A stretch of 64,000 nucleotides of DNA from Stenotrophomonas_A sp035629025 (GTDB lineage: Bacteria; Pseudomonadota; Gammaproteobacteria; Xanthomonadales; Xanthomonadaceae), in assembly GCA_035629025.1 (NCBI GenBank), contig DASPIU010000009.1, positions 62,001 to 126,000 of the forward strand, read 5' to 3'. The notes below the pieces were generated by a model. That model had not been told where the DNA came from. It did not search any database and saw nothing but the letters and a program-made list of their open reading frames with translations. Positions 51,888 through 61,857 of the stretch are shown one piece after another. Positions within the stretch are counted from its first letter, which is position 1, and each line of letters begins with the position of its first letter. A program made the position numbers and the translations under genes.

Positions 51888-53021
51888 TCAGAGCAGGCGT
51901 TCGATCAGCCGCTGGTACAGGTCCGGCAGGGCTTCCAGGTCGGCCACGGCGACGTGCTCATCGACCTGGTGGATGCTGGCGTTGACCGGCCCCACCTCGA
52001 TGCATTGCGCGCCCAACGGCGCGATGAAGCGCGCATCGGAGGTGCCGCCGCCGGTGCTTTCCTCCGGCGGCGCGCCGGCAAACTCACCCAGCACCGCGCG
52101 CGCGACTTCGCGCAGGCGGCCTTCGGGTGTGTAGAACGGCTCGCCACTGCGATGCCAGTGCAGCGCGAAATCCAGGCCGTGACGCTGCAGCAGCGCGGTG
52201 ATCTCCGCTTCCAGCCGCGGCGCATCCCAATGCGGGTTGTAGCGCAGGTTGAAGGCCACCTGCAGTTCGCCGGGAATGACGTTGTTGGCGCCAGTCCCGG
52301 CATGGATATTGGAAATCTGCAGGCTGGTCGGCGGGAAGCTCTCGTAGCCATCGTCCCAGTGCCGCGCGCTCAGCTCGGCCAGTGCCGGTGCGGCCAGATG
52401 GATCGGGTTGCGCGCCTTGTGCGGGTACGCAACATGGCCCTGCACCCCACGCACCGTCAGCGTCGCCGACAGGCTGCCGCGGCGGCCAACCCGCAACAAA
52501 TCGCCGAGCCGGCTCGTGGACGACGGCTCGCCGGTGATGCACCAGTCGATGCGCTGGCCGCGCTCGGCAAACAGCCGCGCAACATGGCGCACGCCGTCGA
52601 TGGCATCGCCCTCCTCATCGGAGGTCAGCAACAGCGCCAGCGTGCCAGCGTGCGCGGAATGCGCCGCAACGTAGCGCTCGGCCGCGACCACGAAGGCGGC
52701 GACGCTGCCCTTCATGTCCGCCGCGCCGCGGCCGTACAGCAGGCCGTCGCGCACCTGCGGCGCGAACGGGTCGCTGGCCCAGGCTTCGCGCGGGCCCGGC
52801 GGCACCACGTCGGTGTGGCCGAGCAGCAGCAGCACCGGGCCGTCGCCGGACGCATCGCCGTGCGTGGCCCAGAGGTTGTCCACCTCGCCCAGGCGCAGGT
52901 GTTCGCAGCGGAAACCGGCCGCTGTCAGGCGCGCAGCCAGCAGTTGCTGGCAGCCGGCGTCATCTGGCGTCACCGACGGGCGCGCGATCAGTTCGCGGGT
53001 GAGGTCAAGTACATCGGACAT
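51888..53021 (-). CDS. dapE: Succinyl-diaminopimelate desuccinylase
   Basis: A 377-residue M20 zinc enzyme of lysine/meso-DAP synthesis. GHTDVVPPG (His69, Asp71), GRGAADMKG (bridging Asp102), TSDEEGDA (Glu136 catalytic, Glu137 ligand) and TGGGTSDARF are the DapE motifs. It hydrolyses N-succinyl-LL-DAP. The gene follows the arsC-like gene by 27 bp on the same strand and reads towards the asnB attenuator. Confidence 0.95.
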   Translation of the reverse strand: MSDVLDLTRELIARPSVTPDDAGCQQLLAARLTAAGFRCEHLRLGEVDNLWATHGDASGDGPVLLLLGHTDVVPPGPREAWASDPFAPQVRDGLLYGRGAADMKGSVAAFVVAAERYVAAHSAHAGTLALLLTSDEEGDAIDGVRHVARLFAERGQRIDWCITGEPSSTSRLGDLLRVGRRGSLSATLTVRGVQGHVAYPHKARNPIHLAAPALAELSARHWDDGYESFPPTSLQISNIHAGTGANNVIPGELQVAFNLRYNPHWDAPRLEAEITALLQRHGLDFALHWHRSGEPFYTPEGRLREVARAVLGEFAGAPPEESTGGGTSDARFIAPLGAQCIEVGPVNASIHQVDEHVAVADLEALPDLYQRLIERLL

Positions 53022-53048
53022 CGTGGTTTCCTTGCGGCGTGGGCCGCG

Positions 53049-53408
53049 TCAGCCGACGCCGAAGCGCTGCTTGAAGCCGTTGTCGCTGAAGCCCTGGGTC
53101 ACGACGCCATCCTCGGTCACCACCACCGGCCGCCGCACCAGCTGCGGATGTTCGCGCAGCAGCAGCTTCCATTCGGCCTCGCTGCCGGGTGTCTTGCGGT
53201 TGTCGGGCAGCTGCCGCCAGGTGGGGGAGGACTTGTTCACCAGCGCGTCGAAACCACCGGCCTGCCCTGCCCAGTCCACCAGTGTTTCCGGGCTGGGCTT
53301 GTGGTCGCGGTAATCGACAAAGGCGTAGGCCACGCCGAAGCGGTCCAGCCACTTCGTCGCCTTCTTGCAGGTGTCGCAGTTCTTCAGGCCGTGGATCGTC
53401 GCCGCCAT
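53049..53408 (-). CDS. ArsC/Spx-family reductase, YffB type
   Basis: A 119-residue thioredoxin-fold protein: ATIHGLKNCDTCKKATKWLDRFGVAYAFVDYRDHKPS with a C-x-x-C pair, and late RRPVVVTEDGVVTQGFSDNGF. YffB proteins commonly sit next to dapD/dapE in proteobacteria, and their substrate is not established. I prefer the ATG at 53408 (MAATIHG); a GTG at 53423 overlapping the dapD stop is possible and would couple translation. Confidence 0.8.
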   Translation of the reverse strand: MAATIHGLKNCDTCKKATKWLDRFGVAYAFVDYRDHKPSPETLVDWAGQAGGFDALVNKSSPTWRQLPDNRKTPGSEAEWKLLLREHPQLVRRPVVVTEDGVVTQGFSDNGFKQRFGVG

Positions 53409-53419
53409 CTTGCCCCCGC

Positions 53420-54445
53420 TCACTCGGCCAGGCCGCGCAGCAGGTCGTTGACGCTGGTCTTGGCCCGCGTCTTTGAATCAACCTGCTTGACGATGACCGC
53501 GCAGTACAGCGAATGGCTGCCATCCTTGGCCGGCAGCGAACCGGACACCACCACGCTGTACGGCGGCACGCGGCCGTAGCTGATCTCGCCGGTGGCGCGG
53601 TTGTAGATGCGCGTGCTCTGGCCGATGAACACGCCCATGCCGATCACGCTGTGGTGGCCGACCACCACGCCCTCGACGATTTCCGAACGCGCGCCGATGA
53701 AGCAATGGTCCTCGATGATCGTCGGGCTGGCCTGCAGCGGCTCGAGCACGCCGCCGATGCCGGCGCCGCCGGAAAGATGGCAGTGCTTGCCGATCTGCGC
53801 GCACGAACCGACCGAGGCCCAGGTATCGACCATGGTGCCCTCGCCCACATGCGCGCCGATGTTGGTGAAGCTCGGCATCAGCACCACGTCCTTGCCGAAG
53901 TAGCTGCCGCGGCGCGCGACCGCGCCAGGCACCACGCGCACGCCGGCCTTGCGGAACTTGGCCTCGTCATAGCCGGCAAAGCGCGACTCGACCTTGTCCC
54001 AGAATGGCGCCGGGCGCGCGTCGACCACGGCCATGTCGTTGACGCGGAAGTACAGCAGCACCGCCTTCTTCAACCACTCGTTGACCTTCCAGCCGCCGTG
54101 GCCATCCGGCTCGGCGACCCGGAACTCGCCGGTCTCCAGGCCATCCACGACGCGGGCCACGATCGGCTTGGTGGAGCCTTCCACCTCGTCCGGGGTCAAC
54201 GCGGCGCGGCGCTCGAACGCGCTCTCGATGGTGAAACGCAATTCCTCATGGCCGGGCACCGGCGGCTTGTGCAGGCTGCGCTTGGCCGCCACGCGCGGCT
54301 GCTTGTCCGCCGCGGCGCTGGGCGCGGCTGGCGTGGAGGCTGCGGGCTTGCTGGCGGCTTTTTTTGCCGCGGGCCTGGCCGGCGCGGCCTTGGCCGGTGC
54401 TGCGGTCTTCCTGGCGGTCTTCTTGGCGGCGGGCTTGCTGGCCAT
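53420..54445 (-). CDS. dapD: Tetrahydrodipicolinate N-succinyltransferase with a histone-like N-terminal extension
   Basis: A 341-residue protein; the homologous core (about 274 residues) starts at ELRFTIESAFERRAALTP (residue ~69). The left-handed beta-helix hexapeptide repeats run through VVLMPSFTNIGAHVGEGTMVDTWASVGSCAQIGKHCHLSGGAGIGGVLEP. The first ~65 residues are repeats of Ala-Lys-Pro (AAKKTARKTAAPAKAAPARPAAKK), resembling histone H1-like tails. It transfers succinyl-CoA to tetrahydrodipicolinate in the DAP pathway, upstream of DapE. A downstream start is possible but no good ATG is seen near the core. Confidence 0.9.
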   Translation of the reverse strand: MASKPAAKKTARKTAAPAKAAPARPAAKKAASKPAASTPAAPSAAADKQPRVAAKRSLHKPPVPGHEELRFTIESAFERRAALTPDEVEGSTKPIVARVVDGLETGEFRVAEPDGHGGWKVNEWLKKAVLLYFRVNDMAVVDARPAPFWDKVESRFAGYDEAKFRKAGVRVVPGAVARRGSYFGKDVVLMPSFTNIGAHVGEGTMVDTWASVGSCAQIGKHCHLSGGAGIGGVLEPLQASPTIIEDHCFIGARSEIVEGVVVGHHSVIGMGVFIGQSTRIYNRATGEISYGRVPPYSVVVSGSLPAKDGSHSLYCAVIVKQVDSKTRAKTSVNDLLRGLAE

Positions 54446-54480
54446 GGACGTGCTTTCTCCGAAATCAGAAGGTCAAACAG

Positions 54481-57093
54481 TCAAACAGGGTCAAGACAGG
54501 CGGCGAGCGCATCGCGCAAGGCCTGCCTGGATGTGTCGGGCAACGGCTGGTCGTGCTCGTCGGTGATCTGGAACTGGTCCTCGGCGCGTTCGCCGAAGGT
54601 GGCGATACGCGCATCGTGCACGCGCAGGTGCTGGCTGCGCAGCACCTGCGCCACATCGGCGAGCAGGCCGGGGCGATCAGGCGCCACCAGGCTCAGCCGG
54701 GTGCGGCGGCCACCGGCGCTGTCGTTGAAGTCGATGCGCGGGGCGAAGCGGAAATGCCGCAGCTGGCGCGGCACCACCCGGCGCGAAGGGCGCAGCCGCT
54801 GCAAGTCGCCAGCCAGGGCGTCGCTCAGCGCCGCGGCCAGGCGTTCGGGATCGCCGTCGGCGAAGCTGTCGGCAGGCAGCACTTCAAAGGTGTCGAAGAT
54901 CGCGTGGTTCGGCGCATCCAGCACGCGCGCGCGATGGATGCCGTAGCCCTTGCGGTCCAGCGTCATCACGATGGCGGCGAACAGGCCGTCGCGGTCGGGC
55001 GAGTACACGAACACTTCCAGCGCATCGTTGTCCGGCGCGGCGCGGCGTGCCTTGACCAGGGTGCCGCCGATCTCGACCTCGGTCAGCGAGGCGGCCTGCC
55101 AGGCCAGTTGCTCGGGACGGAAGCGCAGGAAGCTTTCATCGGGCATGCCGGCGAACTGTCGGTCGATGGTGGCATCGTCCAGACCCTGCACATGCAGCAG
55201 GGCGCGGGTCGATTCGCGCGCTTCGCGCAGGCGTTCCTCGCGTGGCGCGGGATGTTCCAGCCCCTCGCGCAAGGCGCGGCGCGCGGCGAAATACAGGTCG
55301 GCCAGCAGCCGGTCCTTCCAGGCATTCCAGAGCTTGGGGCTGGTGCCGGCGATATCGGCGCAGGTCAGCAGATACAGATAATCCAGGCGCTCGCGGCTGC
55401 CCACCAGCGAGGCGAAGCGGTGGATCACCTCCGGGTCGGAGATGTCCTGCTTCTGCGCGGTGACCGACATGCGCAGATGCTGCTCGACCAGCCAGGCCAC
55501 CAGTTCGGTATCGCCTTCGCTGAGCGCATGCGCCTGGCAGAAGGCGCGCGCGTCCACCGCGCCGAGTTCGGAATGGTCGCCGCCACGGCCCTTGGCAATG
55601 TCGTGGAACAGGCCGGCCAGCAGCAGCAGTTCCGGCTTGCGCAGGCGCGGCCACACTTCATGCGCGATCGAGAAGCGCTCGTCGGCGCGGCCACCGGCAA
55701 ACAGGGCGATGTTGCGCAGGACCATCAGCGTGTGCTGATCGACGGTGTAGACATGGAACAGGTCGAACTGCATGCGCCCGGACACCTGCGCGAACGCGGG
55801 AATCCATTGCCCCAGCACGCCCAGCCGCGCCATGCGCGCCAGGGTTTCCACCGCGCGCGGGCCACGCAGCAGACCGAGGAAGCGCTCGCGCGCGGCGGCG
55901 CTGGCCTGGTCGTAGGCGGGCAGCTTCGGCAAGTATTCGGCCAGGGCACGCGCGGTGAGCGAATGCAGGCCACGGATTTCGCGGTTGCCGGCCCAGGTGG
56001 CGAACAGCGCAAACACTTGCAGCACATCCTGCGCCGGCCAGTCCGATGCGTCGGCGGCGAGATAGCCGCGGCGCAGCGAGAAGCCCTCGCCCAGCGCTTC
56101 GGGGACTGCTTCGCCATCGAACTGTTCCTCGAAGCGCTGCAGCAGGCGATCGCTGATCCGCCGCACCAGGCCAGCGCTGCGGTAAAAGCGCTGCATCATC
56201 TTTTCCACGCCCAGGCTCTCGGGGTCGTCCACGTAGCCCAGGCGCTGCGCCAGCGCCTTCTGGTAATCGAAGCGCAGGCGTTCTTCGGGGCGGTTGGCGA
56301 CCAGGTGCAGGCCGTAGCGCAGGCGTGCCAGTTCGCGGCGCTCGCGGCGCAGCGCGGCGGCTTCGTCCGGACCCAGGTGGCCCAGCCCGACCAGGGCCTC
56401 CAGGTCATGCACGCCAAACGCGCGCAGCGCCATCCAACCCAGCGTGTGCAGGTCGCGCAGGCCGCCCGGGCCGTCCTTGAGGTCCGGTTCGAGGTTGTCG
56501 GCGGTGTCGCCATAGCGCTGGTGCCGGGCCTGCAGTTCCTCGCGCTTGGCGATGAAGTATTCGCGCGGCGGCCAGCGCCGCGACGGCGCGATGGCCTCGG
56601 CCAGCGCGGCGACGGCGGTGGCATCGGCGAGCACCGGCCGCGATTCGATCAATGCGGTCAGTACCGTCTGGTCGGCGGCGGCCGCGGTGCATTGCGCGCT
56701 CGAACGCACCGCATGGCTGACCGCCAGGCCGGCGTCCCACAGCAGCGCGAACAGGCGCGCGATGGCCGCCTCGTGCTGCTGCTGCGCATCCGGCTCGCCG
56801 AGCACCAGCACGTCGATGTCCGAACGCGGGAACAGCTCGCCGCGGCCATAGCCGCCCACGGCATGCAGGGACAGCGCGGCATCGGCGGGAATGCAGCGGC
56901 GCCAGGCGTCGCGGATCAACTGGTCAACCGCGCGCGCGCGCAGTGCCACCAGTCGGTCGATGTCGTCGCCCTGGTCGAAGCGCCGACCCAGCCGCGCATC
57001 GCCCTGGGCCAGCAGTTGCCGTGCCTGCGCCGCCCAGTCGCCATCACGGGCGACGCCACTTTCGCAGCCGGCGGCGGCAGGCTGGCCGGTCAC
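54481..57093 (-). CDS. glnD: PII uridylyltransferase / uridylyl-removing enzyme
   Basis: An 870-residue nitrogen sensor. Nucleotidyltransferase domain with GGYGRGELFPRSDIDVLVL (about 85-105), then the UR HD domain with HVYTVDQHTLMVL and LFHDIAKGRGGDHSELGA, and two C-terminal ACT domains (EVFVYSPDRDGLFAAIV and LSLVAPDRPGLLADVAQ) that sense glutamine. GlnD adds or removes UMP on PII according to glutamine level. The GTG start (57093) overlaps the map stop (GTGA). Confidence 0.94.
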   Translation of the reverse strand: MTGQPAAAGCESGVARDGDWAAQARQLLAQGDARLGRRFDQGDDIDRLVALRARAVDQLIRDAWRRCIPADAALSLHAVGGYGRGELFPRSDIDVLVLGEPDAQQQHEAAIARLFALLWDAGLAVSHAVRSSAQCTAAAADQTVLTALIESRPVLADATAVAALAEAIAPSRRWPPREYFIAKREELQARHQRYGDTADNLEPDLKDGPGGLRDLHTLGWMALRAFGVHDLEALVGLGHLGPDEAAALRRERRELARLRYGLHLVANRPEERLRFDYQKALAQRLGYVDDPESLGVEKMMQRFYRSAGLVRRISDRLLQRFEEQFDGEAVPEALGEGFSLRRGYLAADASDWPAQDVLQVFALFATWAGNREIRGLHSLTARALAEYLPKLPAYDQASAAARERFLGLLRGPRAVETLARMARLGVLGQWIPAFAQVSGRMQFDLFHVYTVDQHTLMVLRNIALFAGGRADERFSIAHEVWPRLRKPELLLLAGLFHDIAKGRGGDHSELGAVDARAFCQAHALSEGDTELVAWLVEQHLRMSVTAQKQDISDPEVIHRFASLVGSRERLDYLYLLTCADIAGTSPKLWNAWKDRLLADLYFAARRALREGLEHPAPREERLREARESTRALLHVQGLDDATIDRQFAGMPDESFLRFRPEQLAWQAASLTEVEIGGTLVKARRAAPDNDALEVFVYSPDRDGLFAAIVMTLDRKGYGIHRARVLDAPNHAIFDTFEVLPADSFADGDPERLAAALSDALAGDLQRLRPSRRVVPRQLRHFRFAPRIDFNDSAGGRRTRLSLVAPDRPGLLADVAQVLRSQHLRVHDARIATFGERAEDQFQITDEHDQPLPDTSRQALRDALAACLDPV

Positions 57094-57866
57094 GCGTGGC
57101 CGGGATCGTTGGGCGACAGCGTCAGCACGTCCACGCCGTCCTCGGTCACCGCGACCATGTGTTCCCACTGCGCCGAGAGCTTGCGGTCCTTGGTGACCAC
57201 GGTCCAGCCATCGGGCAGCACCTTGGTGTAGCGCGTGCCCTCGTTGATCATCGGCTCGATGGTGAAGGTCATGCCGGGCTTGAGCACCAGGCCATCGCCC
57301 GGGCGGCCGTAATGCAGCACCTGCGGCTCGTCGTGGTAGACCTTGCCGATGCCGTGCCCGCAGTACTCGCGCACCACGCTGAAGCGCTCGCCTTCGGCGT
57401 ACTGCTGGATCGCATGGCCAACATCGCCCAGCGTGGCGCCGGGCTTGACCGCGCGGATGCCGCGCCACATGGCCTCCTTGGTCGCTTCGACCAGGCGCCG
57501 CGCCATCACCGACGGCGTGCCGACGTAGTACATGCGGCTGGTGTCGCCATGCCAGCCATCCTTGATCACGGTGACGTCGATGTTGACGATGTCGCCTTCC
57601 TTGAGCACCTTCGCTTCGCTCGGGATGCCATGGCAGATGACATTGTTGACCGAGGTGCACACGGTCTTGGGAAAGCCGCGATAGCCGACGTTGGCCGGGA
57701 TCGCCTGCTGCACGTTGATGATGTGGTCATGGCAGATGCGGTCCAGCTCGGCGGTGGTGACGCCGGGCTTGACGTGCGGAGTGATGATGTCGAGCACTTC
57801 AGCGGCCAGGCGGCCGGCCACCCGCATCAGCTCGATTTCCTGGGGGGTCTTGAGGTTCACGGTCAT
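57090..57866 (-). CDS. map: Methionine aminopeptidase type I
   Basis: A 258-residue metallo-aminopeptidase. All five dinuclear metal ligands are visible: Asp97, Asp108, His171 (EYCGHGIGK), Glu204 (FTIEP) and Glu234 (AQWEHMVAV). It removes N-terminal Met from nascent proteins. Divergent from rpsB, a common proteobacterial arrangement. First gene of the minus-strand map-glnD-dapD-arsC-dapE run. The ATG at 57866 gives MTVNLKTPQEIELMR; the longer frame is Gly/Ala-rich shadow. Confidence 0.95.
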   Translation of the reverse strand: MTVNLKTPQEIELMRVAGRLAAEVLDIITPHVKPGVTTAELDRICHDHIINVQQAIPANVGYRGFPKTVCTSVNNVICHGIPSEAKVLKEGDIVNIDVTVIKDGWHGDTSRMYYVGTPSVMARRLVEATKEAMWRGIRAVKPGATLGDVGHAIQQYAEGERFSVVREYCGHGIGKVYHDEPQVLHYGRPGDGLVLKPGMTFTIEPMINEGTRYTKVLPDGWTVVTKDRKLSAQWEHMVAVTEDGVDVLTLSPNDPGHA

Positions 57867-57977
57867 GGCGCCGATTATCGCCGATCCGGCATGAATCTGA
57901 ACGCGATTGGCGCCTTGCCTGATACGCCCCGCCCGCGCCGCCCCGCCTCCCCCGCCGGCGCCCGCCACCGCGCCGGT

Positions 57978-58006
57978 TTGCCGGGACCGGCCCGACCCGG
58001 TATGAT
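57978..58006 (+). promoter_or_regulatory. Sigma-70 promoter of rpsB-tsf
   Basis: TTGCCG - 17 bp - TATGAT. About 200 bp of leader follow before rpsB, long enough for the S2 autoregulatory element known in gammaproteobacteria; I could not fold it by hand. The remaining 57867-58203 interval holds no gene. Confidence 0.65.
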
Positions 58007-58203
58007 CCGCGGGTTCGCCTCCCGGGCGAGCCGTCCACGTCGCACGTCAGCGCCGAATCCACACCTGCCGCCACCATCCGTGCCGGGGTGCCCCGCAAGG
58101 GGTTCGACACGGAGACGACAGGGAAGCCCAACCCCGGAACCTTTCCGCCCCAACGGCGGGCCGCCTCCTTTCCCGCGGCCGGTTCCCCATCAGGAGTAAT
58201 GCA

Positions 58204-59013
58204 ATGCCCCAGGTCACCATGCGCCAGATGCTCGAAGCCGGCGTCCACTTCGGCCACCAGACCCGTTACTGGAACCCGAAGATGGCCCCGTACATCTTCG
58301 GTGCGCGCGGCAAGATCCACATCATCAACCTCGAAAAGACCGTTCCGCTGTTCAACGACGCGATGAACTTCCTTTCGAGCATCGCGCAGAAGCGCGGCAC
58401 CATCCTGTTCCTGGGCACCAAGCGCAGCGCCCGCGACTCCATCAAGGAAGAAGCCGAGCGTTGCGGCATGCCGTACATGACCCAGCGCTGGCTGGGCGGC
58501 ACCCTGACCAACTTCCGCACCGTCAAGCAGTCGGTCGCCCGCCTGAAGGAACTGGAGTCGGCCGAGACCGACGGCACCTTCGACAAGCTGGTCAAGCACG
58601 AAGTGCTGGGCCTGCGCCGCGAGCGCGACAAGCTGGAAGCCTCGCTGGGCGGCATCAAGGAAATGAACCGCCTGCCGGACGCGCTGTTCGTCATCGACAT
58701 CGGCCACGAAGACATCGCCATCAAGGAAGCCAAGAAGCTCGGCATCCCGGTGATCGCGGTGGTCGACACCAACTACGACCCGGCCCTGGTCGACTACGCC
58801 ATCCCGGGCAACGACGACGCCATCCGCGCGGTGCAGCTGTACGCCCGTGCCGCCGCCGACGCGGTGCTGGAAGGCAAGGCTGCTGCGCCGAACTCGGCCT
58901 CCGTGCGTGAGGAAGAGTTTGCCGAAGCCGCCGGCGACGAGGCCAAGACGGCCCGCCGCGCGCCGGCCAAGAAGGCCGCTGCCAAGAAGGCTGACGAAGC
59001 CGCGGCCGAGTAA
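58204..59013 (+). CDS. rpsB: 30S ribosomal protein S2
   Basis: A 269-residue S2: MPQVTMRQMLEAGVHFGHQTRYWNPKMAPYIFG, LFLGTKRSARDSIKEEA, QRWLGGTLTNFRTVKQS and IPVIAVVDTNYDPALVDYAIPGNDDA are canonical. The C-terminal tail after about residue 240 is Ala/Lys-rich (RRAPAKKAAAKKADEAAAE). AGGAG lies seven bases before the ATG. First gene of rpsB-tsf. Confidence 0.97.
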   Translation: MPQVTMRQMLEAGVHFGHQTRYWNPKMAPYIFGARGKIHIINLEKTVPLFNDAMNFLSSIAQKRGTILFLGTKRSARDSIKEEAERCGMPYMTQRWLGGTLTNFRTVKQSVARLKELESAETDGTFDKLVKHEVLGLRRERDKLEASLGGIKEMNRLPDALFVIDIGHEDIAIKEAKKLGIPVIAVVDTNYDPALVDYAIPGNDDAIRAVQLYARAAADAVLEGKAAAPNSASVREEEFAEAAGDEAKTARRAPAKKAAAKKADEAAAE

Positions 59014-59150
59014 TCGGACTGCCACGTCGCCGCGCCACGCTGGCGCGGCGACCGGCTCGCGGCGGCATTGGCCGCCGCCTGGGGCGCACCGCCCCTCCCC
59101 ATTCCCAAGGCGGGCTGCCGCCCGCCGCAAGCAATCATCGAGGTCATACC

Positions 59151-60029
<879 letters not shown>

Positions 60030-60062
60030 TGCTTCCTGCCTGATTGGCGGGATGCTTGAAGA

Positions 60063-60096
60063 AAGAGCCGCGGGGTTGCCCCGCGGCTCTTTTCTT
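60063..60096 (+). terminator. Rho-independent terminator after tsf
   Basis: AGAGCCGCGGGG-TTG-CCCCGCGGCTCT followed by TTTCTTTT, 33 bp after the stop. Confidence 0.93.
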
Positions 60097-60244
60097 TTGT
60101 GGGCTGGGAAATCCGATGGATTCCCGGTCGGCCAACACGCCGCCCTACGTTTTTCCCGCGCCCGGCCGCTAACCCCTCCAAGGCCCCCACCCAAAAACGT
60201 GACGGCCATGTATTCTTTGCCTTAACAGCAGCAAAATATCGCAC

Positions 60245-61744
60245 ATGCGCCCTGACCTCGCGGCTACCCTCGCCCATTGCCGAAACCTGCCCTCGCCGCC
60301 CGGCATCGCGCTGCGGGTGATCGAGCTCGCGCAGGACCCTGAAGTGGACATGGCGACCACTGCCCAGGTCATCGCCATGGACATGGCGCTCAGCGCGCGC
60401 ATGCTGCGCATCGCCAATTCGCCGCTGTACGCCAGCCGCCGGCGCATCGACAACCTCGGTCAGGCACTGACGATGCTCGGCCTCAACGCCACCTTGAGCC
60501 TGGCGCTGGGCTTTTCCATGGTCCAGGGCCTGCGCCGCAGCTTTGGCGGCAGCGCGCTGCACGAGCGCCTGTGGCACCGCAGCGTGGTCTGCTCGCTGGC
60601 CGGCCGCGTCCTGGGTCAGGCGCGCGGCCTGCGCAAGCCGGAGGAACTGATGCTGGCCGGCCTGCTGCAGGACATCGGCATGCTCGCCCTGCTGCAGGTG
60701 GCGCCCGATCGCTACCCGCAGCTGCACGCCGCGGCCGAGCGCGACCCCGCCGGCCTGACCGAAGCCGAGCGCGCCGAGTTCGGCGGCGACCATGCCGAGG
60801 TGGGCGCCTGGATCGCGCGGCACTGGCAGCTGCCCGAGTACCTGTGCAACGCGATCGGGCGCAGCGAAAGCCCGGCCGATGGCCGCGAACCCTTCGCTGC
60901 CTGCGTGGCGCTGTCCAACTGCGTGGCCGACATCTGGCTGGGCGACGACCCCGCCGCCGCGCGCGAGCACGCCCAGCAGCGCGTGCAGGAAGTGCTGCAG
61001 CTGGACCGCGAGCGCTTCGAGAAGGTGCTCGAACGCATTGGCGAGATGCTGCCGGAGGTCGGCGCGCTGTTCGACGTGCGCATCCAGCAGCCGGAACTGA
61101 TCGAATCGATCATCGACCAGGCGCGCGAACTGTCCACCCTGCGCAACCTGCGCGAGCTGCAATCGGTGGCCGACGCGCGCCGCCAGGCCGACGAGTCCGA
61201 ACACCGCGCCCGCCATCTGGCCGAGCAGGCCAGCCGCGACGCGCTGACCGGCGTCTACAACCGCCACCAGCTCGGCCCCACCCTCGAACACGAATTCGAC
61301 ATCGCCGTGCGCCACGGCTGGCCGCTGTCGGTGGCCTTCATCGACCTGGACGACTTCAAGCGCGTCAACGACGTGCACGGGCATCTGGTCGGCGACGAGG
61401 TCCTGCGCAACTTCGCGCAGTCGCTGCAGCGCCTGCTGCGCACCAGCGACACGGTGGCGCGCTTCGGTGGCGAGGAATTCCTGGTCATCCTGCCCAACAC
61501 CCCGGCCGAGGCCGCGCTGGCGGTGGTGCAGCGCATCCTTGCCGAAACCGTGCGCGTGCCGATGGCGCAGCTCGAATCAGGCCCGCTGCACATCACCTTT
61601 TCCGCCGGACTGGCGACCCAGGGCGACGGCCGCCTGTTCGACAGCGTCGATGCCCTGCTCAAGGCCGCCGACAACGTGCTGTACCGCTCCAAGCATCGCG
61701 GACGCAACCGGGTGACGGTCTACGCCGAGCCCGCGACCACCTGA
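60245..61744 (+). CDS. HDOD-GGDEF diguanylate cyclase
   Basis: A 499-residue cytoplasmic protein with no membrane helix. N-terminal HDOD domain (about 10-215; LPSPPGIALRVIELAQDPEVDMATTAQVIAMDMALSARMLRIANSPLY), a coiled linker (310-335), and a C-terminal GGDEF domain (about 337-495). The active site is GGEEF, with RTSD I-site five residues before it. It should make c-di-GMP with product inhibition, gated by the HDOD module. It sits between the tsf terminator and pyrH in an otherwise conserved translation cluster. Confidence 0.88.
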   Translation: MRPDLAATLAHCRNLPSPPGIALRVIELAQDPEVDMATTAQVIAMDMALSARMLRIANSPLYASRRRIDNLGQALTMLGLNATLSLALGFSMVQGLRRSFGGSALHERLWHRSVVCSLAGRVLGQARGLRKPEELMLAGLLQDIGMLALLQVAPDRYPQLHAAAERDPAGLTEAERAEFGGDHAEVGAWIARHWQLPEYLCNAIGRSESPADGREPFAACVALSNCVADIWLGDDPAAAREHAQQRVQEVLQLDRERFEKVLERIGEMLPEVGALFDVRIQQPELIESIIDQARELSTLRNLRELQSVADARRQADESEHRARHLAEQASRDALTGVYNRHQLGPTLEHEFDIAVRHGWPLSVAFIDLDDFKRVNDVHGHLVGDEVLRNFAQSLQRLLRTSDTVARFGGEEFLVILPNTPAEAALAVVQRILAETVRVPMAQLESGPLHITFSAGLATQGDGRLFDSVDALLKAADNVLYRSKHRGRNRVTVYAEPATT

Positions 61745-61857
61745 GTTGCGGCGTGCGGGCAATTAACGGAACTGTTACAGCGCGGTGAACCGCAACGCGG
61801 CTCTACGGCGTTTCCGCTAGAATCGCCCGCGTTTGCCCGCCATCCACGGAGTCCCCC

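Noticed and set aside
58007..58203. An S2-binding autoregulatory element in the rpsB leader
   Set aside because: The leader is long enough and such an element is known in gammaproteobacteria, but the fold could not be confirmed by eye; a covariance-model search would decide.
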